Shown: one piece after another, positions 1-6,172 of the stretch
Position numbering within the stretch: position 1 is the first letter of the stretch
How the letters are laid out: every line of letters begins with the position of its first letter
Source: an uncultured Spirochaetaceae bacterium
Lineage (GTDB): Bacteria; Spirochaetota; Spirochaetia; Sphaerochaetales; Sphaerochaetaceae
NCBI GenBank assembly: GCA_944389985.1
Contig: CALXON010000146.1
Location: forward strand, 1-7,645
Reading direction: 5' to 3'
Length of the DNA: 7,645 bases
The notes under the pieces: model-generated
What the model saw: the letters and a program-made list of their open reading frames with translations, nothing else
Databases searched by the model: none
What the model was told of the DNA's origin: nothing
Translations under genes and position numbers: made by a program

Positions 1-1499
1 GGATTTACATATCGAAGGAGACTGCGGAGGAGTCGATACAGCGCCGTGCCGTGCTCTATGACAAGGAGGGTGACTACCACTTCGATGTGATATCGGCATT
101 CATAAAGTCGCTCAGAGGCTCCGATCCCGATGCCGCTCTGTACTGGCTTGCGAGGATGGTCGCGGCAGGAGAGGATCCCAGATTCATATTCCGCCGCATG
201 ATCATACTTGCCGCCGAGGATGTGGGAATGGCCGATCCTAATGCGGTATCGGTAGCTGTGGCTGACGCTGAGGCTTTCGACAGGATAGGACTTCCTGAAG
301 GAAGATTCCACCTTGCACACGCTGCGATCTATCTCTCGACCTGTCCCAAGAGCAACTCATCCCTCGGTTTCTTCGACGCTCTTTCCGATGTCGAGAAGGA
401 GAAGGCTGAGGAAGTTCCGAACCATCTCAAGGACCCCAGCCGTGACAGCAAGGGATTCGGGCACGGAGAGGGATACATGTATCCCCATTCATACAAGGAT
501 CACTGGGTCGCGCAGCAGTACCTTCCGACAGGACTTCAGGGCAAGATCTACTACAAGCCCTCTGACATGGGCTATGAGAAGAGCATCCGGGATGAGGTGA
601 TGCTGAGGAGGGAGGCGCAGCTCGAGGCTGTCACCGAGGATGTCTACAGGGAGAACCTCACGTTCTCACCGGGAGACAAGGCTCTCCGTAAGTGGGCCGA
701 CAGGGCAATGTCAGGAAGGGCTGGAAACCTCCTGATGCTTACGAAGAAGCTCTATTCCGGCCTCGATATCCTCAGAAGTGACAATGTCCTTGTCCTCAAC
801 GCATCCCACGGGCTTCTCCTGTGGCCTCTGATGAAGATGAATCCTGAAGGTCTCTCTGCGGCGGCTGTCAGAAGTGAGAGCGACAGGGAGGTCATAAACC
901 ATTTCTCATCGGAACTGGATGAGCTGGTGCGTCCTCTCGTCATTGTCTCCGAGCCTCTCAGTGTCTTTGACAAGCTTGAGGACGGTCTGAGGTTCTCTGT
1001 CGTGTCAGGGCGGAATGTGCTCTCAAGGCTCTCTGAGGACAGCAGGATACTAAAGAGAATCAGAGAGGTGCTGGAGAAGGACGGAAAGCTCGCGCTTCTC
1101 GAGGCTGTTCCGGTCCTCTCGTCACGACTCTCATCATTCGCTCCTGAGATGTACAGGGCAAAGCTCGAGAGCGCTGAGGAGAGAATCTACTCGTCATCAG
1201 ATCCTCTGGTCTCATGGAACAGGGATGATCTTGAAAGGACTGTAAGGGCGATCTTCCCCGCTGCATCGTTCGAGTATGTGCGCAATACTGAGACAAGACA
1301 TCTTTCCGAGGACATTCTCAGAAGCTTCTACAAGGGAAGCTACAGCATCTCCGGTCTTGACGAGGATGAGTTCGTCTCCCTCTTCAGGGACAGGAACGTA
1401 CAGTGGTCGAACACTGTCGCGGTCATAAAGTCAGGGTTCTCATCTGAGAGAAAGAGTGACAGCTCTAACTGGGATGAAGTCAACAGACTTGTCCATTAG
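1..1499 (+). CDS. rarA: Replication-associated recombination protein A (RarA/MgsA), 5'-truncated by window, with C-terminal extension
   Basis: RarA is a cytoplasmic AAA+ ATPase of the clamp-loader/WHIP class that acts at stalled replication forks. Only its C-terminal part is here. The frame is open from base 3, so the GTG at 51 is internal and not the start; the ATPase motifs lie outside the window. Visible RarA-specific blocks are SDPDAALYWLARM (about nt 120-160), AEDVGMADP (about 213-240) and CPKSN (about 342-356), then the PxHL and GYxYPH segment (about 420-490). These match the helical tetramerisation end of E. coli RarA. Normal RarA ends near nt 650, but this frame runs on for about 280 residues. 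The extension has a Rossmann/methyltransferase-like look (a VLVLNASHGLL strand-loop near nt 785-815, later GRNVLSRL and LALLEAVPVLSSRLSSF) without a clear glycine-rich SAM loop. RarA identity is secure; the role of the tail is unknown. Its stop overlaps that of the convergent tetR-type gene. Confidence 0.93.
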   Translation, partial: IYISKETAEESIQRRAVLYDKEGDYHFDVISAFIKSLRGSDPDAALYWLARMVAAGEDPRFIFRRMIILAAEDVGMADPNAVSVAVADAEAFDRIGLPEGRFHLAHAAIYLSTCPKSNSSLGFFDALSDVEKEKAEEVPNHLKDPSRDSKGFGHGEGYMYPHSYKDHWVAQQYLPTGLQGKIYYKPSDMGYEKSIRDEVMLRREAQLEAVTEDVYRENLTFSPGDKALRKWADRAMSGRAGNLLMLTKKLYSGLDILRSDNVLVLNASHGLLLWPLMKMNPEGLSAAAVRSESDREVINHFSSELDELVRPLVIVSEPLSVFDKLEDGLRFSVVSGRNVLSRLSEDSRILKRIREVLEKDGKLALLEAVPVLSSRLSSFAPEMYRAKLESAEERIYSSSDPLVSWNRDDLERTVRAIFPAASFEYVRNTETRHLSEDILRSFYKGSYSISGLDEDEFVSLFRDRNVQWSNTVAVIKSGFSSERKSDSSNWDEVNRLVH

Positions 1500-2053
1500 T
1501 TCTTGGGTCTGAGCACCTTTCTTCCGGATGAGGCGCTCATCGCCATCTCTATCGAGTACCCTGCGACCTTCTCGACAGGACATACACATCCTGACTCTAT
1601 CCAGTCACGGACAATGCCGACAATGCCGTTGATGCAGAATATGTAGCTCATCCTCTCAAGCTCCTCATCCCCGAATGTGAGGAAGCTGTCATACCTGTCC
1701 ATGATCACCTTGATGAGTTTCTCTCCGAAGGTGCTGTCTGTACCGTTCGACATCAGGACCATCACCGTATTCCTGTTGTCCTTGATGTATGACATAAAGG
1801 ATGTGAATGTCTTTGCCATGTCGACATGGTCGGAGGATGAGAAGACGGGAAGATGTGAGATTATGTCATCCTCCATCTCGTCAATGAGGTCTCTGGGGCA
1901 GGTGTAGTGGGCGTAGAATGTGCTCCTGTTTATTCCCGCAGTCTCTGCAATCTCCTTTATCGAGATGCTCTCAAGCGGTTTTCTCAGAAGAAGCTCTGTC
2001 AGCGCGTTCTTCAGCTTTGTCCTTGTCTCTTCGATCCTCTCTTCAGTCTTCAC
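1496..2053 (-). CDS. TetR/AcrR-family transcriptional regulator
   Basis: A 185-residue one-domain-pair repressor of normal TetR length. The N-terminal DNA-binding domain covers about residues 8-52; its helix-turn-helix is SIKEIAETAGINRSTFYAHY (31-50), a textbook TetR recognition region. The rest is an all-helical ligand-binding and dimerisation domain, with a GIVGIVRDWIESGC segment near the end as in the TetR_C_7-like group. The start is GTG at 2053: an in-frame TAG lies only four codons upstream and no other suitable start precedes the HTH. A modest AGGA lies 7 bases before the GTG. It is divergent from the guanine deaminase gene across 86 bases, so it most likely controls guaD-hydE and itself. 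The effector is unknown; a purine or a redox-related ligand would be guesswork. Its stop codon overlaps the rarA stop. Confidence 0.93.
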   Translation of the reverse strand: MKTEERIEETRTKLKNALTELLLRKPLESISIKEIAETAGINRSTFYAHYTCPRDLIDEMEDDIISHLPVFSSSDHVDMAKTFTSFMSYIKDNRNTVMVLMSNGTDSTFGEKLIKVIMDRYDSFLTFGDEELERMSYIFCINGIVGIVRDWIESGCVCPVEKVAGYSIEMAMSASSGRKVLRPKN

Positions 2054-2059
2054 AGGAAA

Positions 2060-2088
2060 ATCCTAGCTACGCGCAGTGGCAGAGTCAA
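2060..2088 (-). promoter_or_regulatory. Candidate promoter for the TetR-family gene, possibly leaderless
   Basis: On the minus strand, TTGACT (2088-2083) and TAGGAT (2065-2060) are separated by 17 bases, a fair sigma70-type pair. Transcription would begin at about 2053, the GTG start itself, so the message would be leaderless or nearly so. The only Shine-Dalgarno candidate (AGGA) sits inside this -10, so both readings cannot hold together. This is pattern matching only. Confidence 0.3.
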
Positions 2089-2093
2089 CAAAA

Positions 2094-2124
2094 TTGCACC
2101 GTTTCATTCCGGATATGATAAAAT
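2094..2124 (+). promoter_or_regulatory. Candidate promoter for guaD-hydE with possible operator
   Basis: TTGCAC (2094-2099) is followed after 17 bases by GATAAA (2117-2122), within the AT-rich run TATGATAAAAT (2114-2124). A short interrupted dyad, TCAT-7-ATGA (2104-2118) around TCCGGA, lies between the two boxes and could be part of a TetR-type operator, though the arms are short. The start site would fall close to the GGAGG at 2131-2135, giving a very short leader. Position between divergent genes supports a control region; the exact boxes are uncertain. Confidence 0.35.
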
Positions 2125-2139
2125 TCTTCTGGAGGACAT

Positions 2140-3396
2140 ATGGCACGGAAAGCTTTCAGAGGAGATCTTGTCTGGACGGAGAGGCCGGGAGATTTCCGGT
2201 TCCTTGAGGATGGTTTTCTTGTCATCAGTGACAATGTAATTGAGTCTGTCTCGGAAAGAGCTCCGGATGATGCGGAGATACTGGACTTCAGAGGCCGCAT
2301 CATAATTCCAGGTCTTTATGACATCCATATGCATGCTCCTCAGTACATGTTCGCCGGGCTTTATATGGACGAGGAGCTCCTGACATGGCTTGATCATCAT
2401 ACATTTCCTTCAGAGGCAAGGTTTTCTGATATCTCATTCGCAGAGAAGGCATATGGTAGGTTCGTTGAGGATCTGAAGAACAGTGTAACAGCAAGAGCTT
2501 CCATTTTCGGAACGATACATACGGATTCAACACTTCTTCTGATGTCACTTCTTGAAGAAGCAGGACTTCCGTGCTTCGTCGGCAAGGTCTCGATGGACAG
2601 GAACTCTCCTCCAGATCTCTCGGAGAATACGGAGAATGCTGTTGAAGAGGAGCTGAGGTTCCTGAAGGAAACATCCCGGTTCACACTTGAGAAACCGATA
2701 GTCACACCACGTTTCATCCCTTCCTGTACCGATGATCTCATGAGAAACCTTTCTGATATAGCAAGGGAAGAAAATCTTCCGGTGCAGAGTCACCTTGATG
2801 AGAACCAGAGCGAGGTGGAGTGGGTAAAGGAGCTATGCCCATGGAGCCGGAGCTATGCCGATGCTTACGATAAGCTCGGGCTTCTTTCCGGAAAGACAAT
2901 CATGGCGCACTGTGTGTGGGTGAATGATGAGGAGATGGAGCTGCTGAAGGAGCGGGGTGCGTGGGTCGCGCACTCACCGTCATCGAACATGAATCTCTCA
3001 TCAGGGGTTGCTCCTGTCAGGAAATTCCTTGATATGGGAATAAACACAGGCCTTGCAACCGATGTCGCAGGAGGTTCCTCTCTCTCATTGTTCCGCATGA
3101 TGACCGACGCCATCACATCATCAAAGCTCAGATGGAGGCTTCAGGACAGCTCACTCCGTCCTCTTGTCTTCTCAGAGGCGTTCTACCTCGCGTCCCGGGG
3201 CGGAGGATCATTCTTCGGGAAGATGGGATCATTTGAACCCGGATTCGCTGCAGATATCCTTGTGCTTGAGGATACATCAGTCTCCACCGTCCTTCACGAC
3301 GAGCTTTCCCTTCCTGAGCGGCTTGAGTATTATGCTTACAGGACGCCGGATAGAAGGCCGGTTGCTAAGTTCGTCGACGGGAGGCGCATCATCTGA
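2140..3396 (+). CDS. guaD: Guanine deaminase (amidohydrolase superfamily)
   Basis: Cytosolic, zinc-dependent hydrolysis of guanine to xanthine and ammonia, in purine salvage and catabolism. At 418 residues it is of usual length. Amidohydrolase metal ligands are all visible: HxH at H63/H65 in DIHMHAPQY, H218 and acidic E221 in SHLDEN, H257 in MAHCVWV, and D308 in ATDVAGG. The guanine-deaminase subgroup is indicated by the block GLYMDEELLTWLDHHTFPSE (73-92) and by PRFIPSC (190-196). The start is ATG with GGAGG at 2131-2135, four bases upstream. Its TGA overlaps the hydE ATG by one base, so the two are probably one transcript with coupled translation. It faces a divergent TetR regulator. Known family members can also act on related aminopurines such as 8-oxoguanine, so exact substrate choice is not proven. 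A role in feeding ammonia to H-cluster assembly is only speculation from position. Confidence 0.9.
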   Translation: MARKAFRGDLVWTERPGDFRFLEDGFLVISDNVIESVSERAPDDAEILDFRGRIIIPGLYDIHMHAPQYMFAGLYMDEELLTWLDHHTFPSEARFSDISFAEKAYGRFVEDLKNSVTARASIFGTIHTDSTLLLMSLLEEAGLPCFVGKVSMDRNSPPDLSENTENAVEEELRFLKETSRFTLEKPIVTPRFIPSCTDDLMRNLSDIAREENLPVQSHLDENQSEVEWVKELCPWSRSYADAYDKLGLLSGKTIMAHCVWVNDEEMELLKERGAWVAHSPSSNMNLSSGVAPVRKFLDMGINTGLATDVAGGSSLSLFRMMTDAITSSKLRWRLQDSSLRPLVFSEAFYLASRGGGSFFGKMGSFEPGFAADILVLEDTSVSTVLHDELSLPERLEYYAYRTPDRRPVAKFVDGRRII

Positions 3397-3398
3397 TG
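3379..3398 (+). promoter_or_regulatory. Ribosome-binding site and TGATG stop-start overlap coupling guaD to hydE
   Basis: GGGAGG (3379-3384) lies inside the end of guaD, 11 bases before the hydE ATG at 3396-3398. That ATG shares its A with the guaD stop TGA (3394-3396). This fixes the hydE start and suggests translational coupling or re-initiation. Confidence 0.7.
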
Positions 3399-4430
3399 GA
3401 TTACAGGGAGAAGCTTCTCTCAGGGGAGAAGCTTACGGAAGATGAGTGGGTACTTGCGATTGAGTGCAGGGACCGGAGCTTTGATGATCTGATCAGAGAG
3501 AAGGCTTCCTCAATACGGGACAGTATCTACGGCAGGAAGGTCTACTGCAGAGGTCTTATAGAGTTCACCTCATACTGCCGCAATGACTGCCTGTACTGCG
3601 GACTCAGGAGAAGCTCTGCAGATGCTCTGAGGTACAGACTCACTCCTGATCTGATACTTGATACCGTCGATCACGGTTATGAGGCGGGTTTCAGGACATT
3701 TGTGCTTCAGGGCGGGGAAGACAGATATTTTGACGATGAACGTCTCTCCCTGATCGTGAGGTCGATAAAGGAGATGCATCCTGATGCGGCTGTGACGCTG
3801 AGCGTTGGTGAGAGGAGCACTGAAAGCTACAGAAGACTGAAGGAAGCAGGTGCTGACAGGTATCTTCTCAGGCACGAGACAGCGGACAGTGAGCATTACA
3901 GCCATCTTCATCCTGCTGATATGTCCCGGGAGAACCGCATAAGGTGCCTTCATGATCTGAAGGAACTTGGATACCAGACAGGCGCCGGGATGATGGTGGG
4001 TTCACCAGGATCCTCTTCAAGGACGCTTGCAAGGGATATGGTCTTCCTCACGGATCTCAGACCTGAGATGGTCGGGATCGGTCCGTTCATTCCCCACAGC
4101 TCGACACCTTTCAGGAATGAGAAGCGGGGCAGCGTGGAGCTTACACTCCGGATGCTCTCACTGGTTCGCATCGCACTTCCTCATGCGATGATTCCATCCA
4201 CTACAGCACTTGCCACAGCATCCTCAGACGGACAGCTTCAGGGCATACTCCATGGCGCAAATGTAATCATGCCTGACATAACTCCTCAGGAGGAGAGGGG
4301 AAAGTACATGATCTATGACGGGAAGAAGATCACGGATGAGGAAGCGGGAGAGAACCTTGAGAGAATAGCAGAGAGCATGAGAAGCATAGGCTATGAGCTT
4401 TCAATGGAGCGTGGTGATTACATTTCCTGA
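3396..4430 (+). CDS. hydE: [FeFe]-hydrogenase H-cluster radical SAM maturase HydE
   Basis: Radical SAM enzyme that acts between HydG and HydF, processing the organometallic Fe(CO)2CN synthon towards the [2Fe] subcluster. It has 344 residues, as usual for HydE. The SAM-cluster motif CX3CX2C is C61-C65-C68 in YCRNDCLYCGL. HydE-typical blocks follow: FVLQGGED, DRYLLRHETAD, LKELGYQTGAGMMVGSPG, MVGIGPFIPHSSTPF, NEKRGSVELTLRM, IPSTTA and GANVIMPDITP. These separate it from the related PylB and BioB. The C-terminal cysteines that hold a second, non-essential cluster in Thermotoga HydE are absent: the segment after YDGKK has no Cys. It overlaps guaD upstream and is separated from hydG by 328 bases, although hydG and hydF follow on the same strand. 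Identification is firm from motifs and from the neighbouring partners. Confidence 0.95.
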   Translation: MDYREKLLSGEKLTEDEWVLAIECRDRSFDDLIREKASSIRDSIYGRKVYCRGLIEFTSYCRNDCLYCGLRRSSADALRYRLTPDLILDTVDHGYEAGFRTFVLQGGEDRYFDDERLSLIVRSIKEMHPDAAVTLSVGERSTESYRRLKEAGADRYLLRHETADSEHYSHLHPADMSRENRIRCLHDLKELGYQTGAGMMVGSPGSSSRTLARDMVFLTDLRPEMVGIGPFIPHSSTPFRNEKRGSVELTLRMLSLVRIALPHAMIPSTTALATASSDGQLQGILHGANVIMPDITPQEERGKYMIYDGKKITDEEAGENLERIAESMRSIGYELSMERGDYIS

Positions 4431-4454
4431 TGACTATTGCAGGAATCAATTTTT
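4424..4454 (+). terminator. Possible weak intrinsic terminator after hydE
   Basis: TTCCTG (4424-4429) pairs with CAGGAA (4440-4445) around a 10-base loop. After TCAA comes a run of five T (4450-4454) and further pyrimidines. The stem is only 6 bp with three GC pairs and contains the hydE stop, so termination would be weak or partial at best. Confidence 0.3.
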
Positions 4455-4501
4455 CTCTTCAGATACATATTCTGCATTAATCATTATATTAAAAGCAATA
4501 A

Positions 4502-4515
4502 TTAATTTAAATTAA
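4502..4515. repeat. Perfect 14-base AT palindrome
   Basis: TTAATTTAAATTAA reads the same on both strands. It ends immediately before the repeat array (first repeat at 4516). It could be a protein site or an easily melted segment, but AT-rich DNA gives such palindromes by chance fairly often. Confidence 0.5.
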
Positions 4516-4633
4516 GAAAAACATGAGCGAGTTTGACTACATAATCCGGATTTTTATGAGGGAGTTTTTGTAATATAAACAGATTTTCATGAGCGAGTTT
4601 CAGAGGATAAAAGGGATTTTCATGAGGGAGTTT
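4516..4633 (+). repeat. Array of four 19-base direct repeats at an exact 33-base period
   Basis: Copies lie at 4516-4534, 4549-4567, 4582-4600 and 4615-4633. Each begins exactly 33 bases after the last, leaving three unrelated 14-base spacers (4535-4548, 4568-4581, 4601-4614). The consensus is GATTTTCATGAGSGAGTTT. The 13-base core CATGAGSGAGTTT is almost invariant: copy 2 has T for the first C, and copy 1 has GAAAAA in place of GATTTT. The variable S alternates C, G, C, G, hinting at a 66-base parent unit. A 33-base period is close to three helical turns, so sites would lie on one face of DNA, and it also keeps reading frame. In one minus-strand frame it gives alternating KLPHENP/KLAHEN-type 11-residue repeats; in one plus-strand frame, FMSEF/FMREF repeats broken by a stop. 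It is too short and regular for CRISPR. Function unknown: operator array, iteron-like sites or element remnant. Confidence 0.88.
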
Positions 4634-4747
4634 CCGCTCTTGTTGCAAGGCACCCTGATCTGTTAAGATACAGCCACCAAAGCCAGGTTTTTCCGACGCC
4701 AGGTCCAGTATCCATATTTTGCTGAAGGGAAAGAAGCCTGACCCGAT

Positions 4748-4753
4748 AAGGAG
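4748..4753 (+). promoter_or_regulatory. Ribosome-binding site of hydG
   Basis: AAGGAG lies 5 bases before the ATG at 4759. It is the best Shine-Dalgarno match in the window, supports this start, and implies that hydG is translated independently of hydE. Confidence 0.8.
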
Positions 4754-4758
4754 AGAAG

Positions 4759-6171
4759 ATGTACGACAGGAAATCAATGAAGGCCGATGATTTCATCAAC
4801 CATGATGAGATCATGAAGACGCTTGAGTACGCTGAGGCGAACAAGGACAACAGGGCTCTGATAGAGAGCATCATAGAGAAGGCGAAGAAGCGGAAGGGGC
4901 TTGAGCACAGGGATGCGGCGGTGCTGCTTGACTGCACCCTTCCTGATCTCAATGAGGAGATCTTCCGCCTTGCGAATGAGATCAAGAATGACTTCTACGG
5001 CAACCGCATCGTCATGTTCGCGCCCCTCTATCTTTCAAACTACTGCGTGAACGGCTGTGTGTACTGCCCGTACCATGCCAAGAACAAGCACATACCGAGA
5101 AAGAAGCTCACGCAGGAGGAGATCAGGAACGAGGTCATCGCGCTGATGGACATGGGACACAAGCGCCTCGCGCTCGAGACAGGAGAGGATCCTGTGAACT
5201 GCCCGATAGACTACGTCCTCGAGTCGATAAAGACGGTCTACTCTGTAAAGCACAAGAATGGCGAGATAAGACGTGTGAACGTGAACATCGCCGCGACTAC
5301 TGTCGAGAACTACAGGAAGCTGAAGGAAGCTGGTATCGGAACATACATACTCTTCCAGGAGACTTACAACAAGGAAAGCTATCTCAAGCTCCATCCGACA
5401 GGACCAAAGCATGACTATGACTGGCACACGGAGGCAATGGACAGGGCAATGGAGGGCGGAATAGACGATGTCGGCTGCGGAGTGCTCTTCGGTCTCGAGC
5501 TCTACCGCTACGAGTTCACCGGACTTCTGATGCATGCAGAGCATCTCGAGGCAGTCCATGGAGTGGGACCTCATACGATATCCGTACCGAGGATCAGAAG
5601 GGCTGATGACATCGATCCGGCGGCATTTGACAACGGTATCGATGATGATACGTTTGCGAAGATCGTCGCATGCATCAGGATCGCTGTTCCATACACAGGA
5701 ATGATCATGTCGACGCGTGAGAGCCAGGAGACAAGGGAGCGCGTCCTCCACCTCGGAATCTCCCAGATCTCCGGAGGCTCGAAGACAAGCGTCGGTGGTT
5801 ACGCGGAGAAGGAAGAGGAGGACTCCTCACAGTTCGAGGTCTCTGATACAAGAACCCTCGATGAGGTCGTGAACTGGCTTATCGGAATGGGATACACGCC
5901 ATCATTCTGCACGGCATGCTACCGTGAGGGACGTACAGGTGACAGATTCATGGCACTCTGCAAATCAGAGCAGATCCACAACTGCTGTCTTCCAAACGCC
6001 CTGATGACTCTCAAGGAGTACCTCATCGACTACGCATCTCCTGAGACGAGGAAGGCCGGTGAGGAGATGATAGCGCGTGAAGTCGAGACCATTCCCAATG
6101 AGAACGCAAAACGCATCGTCAAGGAGCGCCTCGTGCGCATCGAGAACGGTGAGAGGGATTTCAGGTTCTGA
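4759..6171 (+). CDS. hydG: [FeFe]-hydrogenase H-cluster radical SAM maturase HydG
   Basis: HydG cleaves tyrosine with SAM to p-cresol and a glycine-derived fragment, yielding the CO and CN ligands and releasing an Fe(CO)2CN-cysteine synthon. At 470 residues it is full length. An N-terminal helical part leads to the SAM-cluster motif CX3CX2C at C96-C100-C103 (NYCVNGCVYCPYH), then ALETGEDP, a LFQETYNKESY block, a GVLFGLELYRYEF block, PHTISVPRIRRA, and SQISGGSKTSVGGY. The auxiliary cluster motif CX2CX22C is intact at C384, C387 and C410 (FCTACYREGRTGDRFMAL then CCLPNAL), which separates HydG from ThiH. An extra Cys, C409, stands beside ligand C410. The start is supported by AAGGAG at 4748-4753. 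hydF follows after one base, so hydG and hydF form one translation unit. Codon use resembles the neighbours, so there is no sign of recent transfer of this gene. Confidence 0.97.
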   Translation: MYDRKSMKADDFINHDEIMKTLEYAEANKDNRALIESIIEKAKKRKGLEHRDAAVLLDCTLPDLNEEIFRLANEIKNDFYGNRIVMFAPLYLSNYCVNGCVYCPYHAKNKHIPRKKLTQEEIRNEVIALMDMGHKRLALETGEDPVNCPIDYVLESIKTVYSVKHKNGEIRRVNVNIAATTVENYRKLKEAGIGTYILFQETYNKESYLKLHPTGPKHDYDWHTEAMDRAMEGGIDDVGCGVLFGLELYRYEFTGLLMHAEHLEAVHGVGPHTISVPRIRRADDIDPAAFDNGIDDDTFAKIVACIRIAVPYTGMIMSTRESQETRERVLHLGISQISGGSKTSVGGYAEKEEEDSSQFEVSDTRTLDEVVNWLIGMGYTPSFCTACYREGRTGDRFMALCKSEQIHNCCLPNALMTLKEYLIDYASPETRKAGEEMIAREVETIPNENAKRIVKERLVRIENGERDFRF

Positions 6172-6172
6172 T

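Larger units (their letters stand above)
4431..4758. other. AT-rich 328-base intergenic region between hydE and hydG
   Basis: No gene is supported here. Bases about 4440-4620 are much richer in A/T than the flanking coding DNA. In order the gap holds the possible hydE terminator, a perfect palindrome (4502-4515), the 33-base-period repeat array (4516-4633), and a mixed-composition stretch (4634-4747) that ends at the hydG ribosome-binding site. A poor promoter-like pair, TTGTTG (4640-4645) and TAAGAT (4664-4669) 18 bases apart, is the best hydG promoter I can see and is weak. On the minus strand a short open stretch spells a P-loop-like GPGVGKT (4706-4686), without a gene around it. The change of composition and the repeats suggest either an inserted element remnant or a regulatory leader for hydGF. 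Confidence 0.7.

Noticed and set aside
51..53. GTG at 51 as the start of the first gene
   Set aside because: The frame is open upstream to the window edge, and the residues before 51 continue the RarA sequence, so this is an internal valine.
3396..4430. PylB or BioB instead of HydE
   Set aside because: HydE-specific blocks such as YLLRHETA and MVGIGPFIPH, and the presence of hydG and hydF, favour HydE; no pyrrolysine genes are present.
4436..4478. Second hairpin (TGCAG...CTGCA) after hydE
   Set aside because: The stem is short and bulged with a loop of about 22 bases and no following T-run, so it does not look like a terminator.
4516..4633. CRISPR array
   Set aside because: Repeats of 19 bases with 14-base spacers are far below CRISPR sizes (usually repeats above 23 and spacers around 30 bases), and no cas gene is visible.
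4516..4633. TIGR-type (tandem interspersed guide RNA) array
   Set aside because: The alternating C/G repeat variants and short spacers recall such arrays, but unit geometry does not fit well, there are only four copies, and no Tas-like protein is visible.
4502..4777. Minus-strand ORF of 91 codons covering the repeat array
   Set aside because: It overlaps the hydG start and its ribosome-binding site and lacks a clear ribosome site of its own. Its regularity comes from the 33-base DNA repeat. I treat the repeat as DNA and do not call a gene.
5035..5751. Long minus-strand ORF of 238 codons inside hydG
   Set aside because: It lies wholly within a confidently identified hydG with all catalytic motifs. 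The translation is low-complexity in style and recalls no family; it is a codon-bias shadow.
6077..6172. Longer HydF start at 6077
   Set aside because: It would add 32 Ser/Arg-rich residues not found in HydF and overlap hydG by 95 bases. ATG 6173 gives the normal N-terminus just before the G1 loop.
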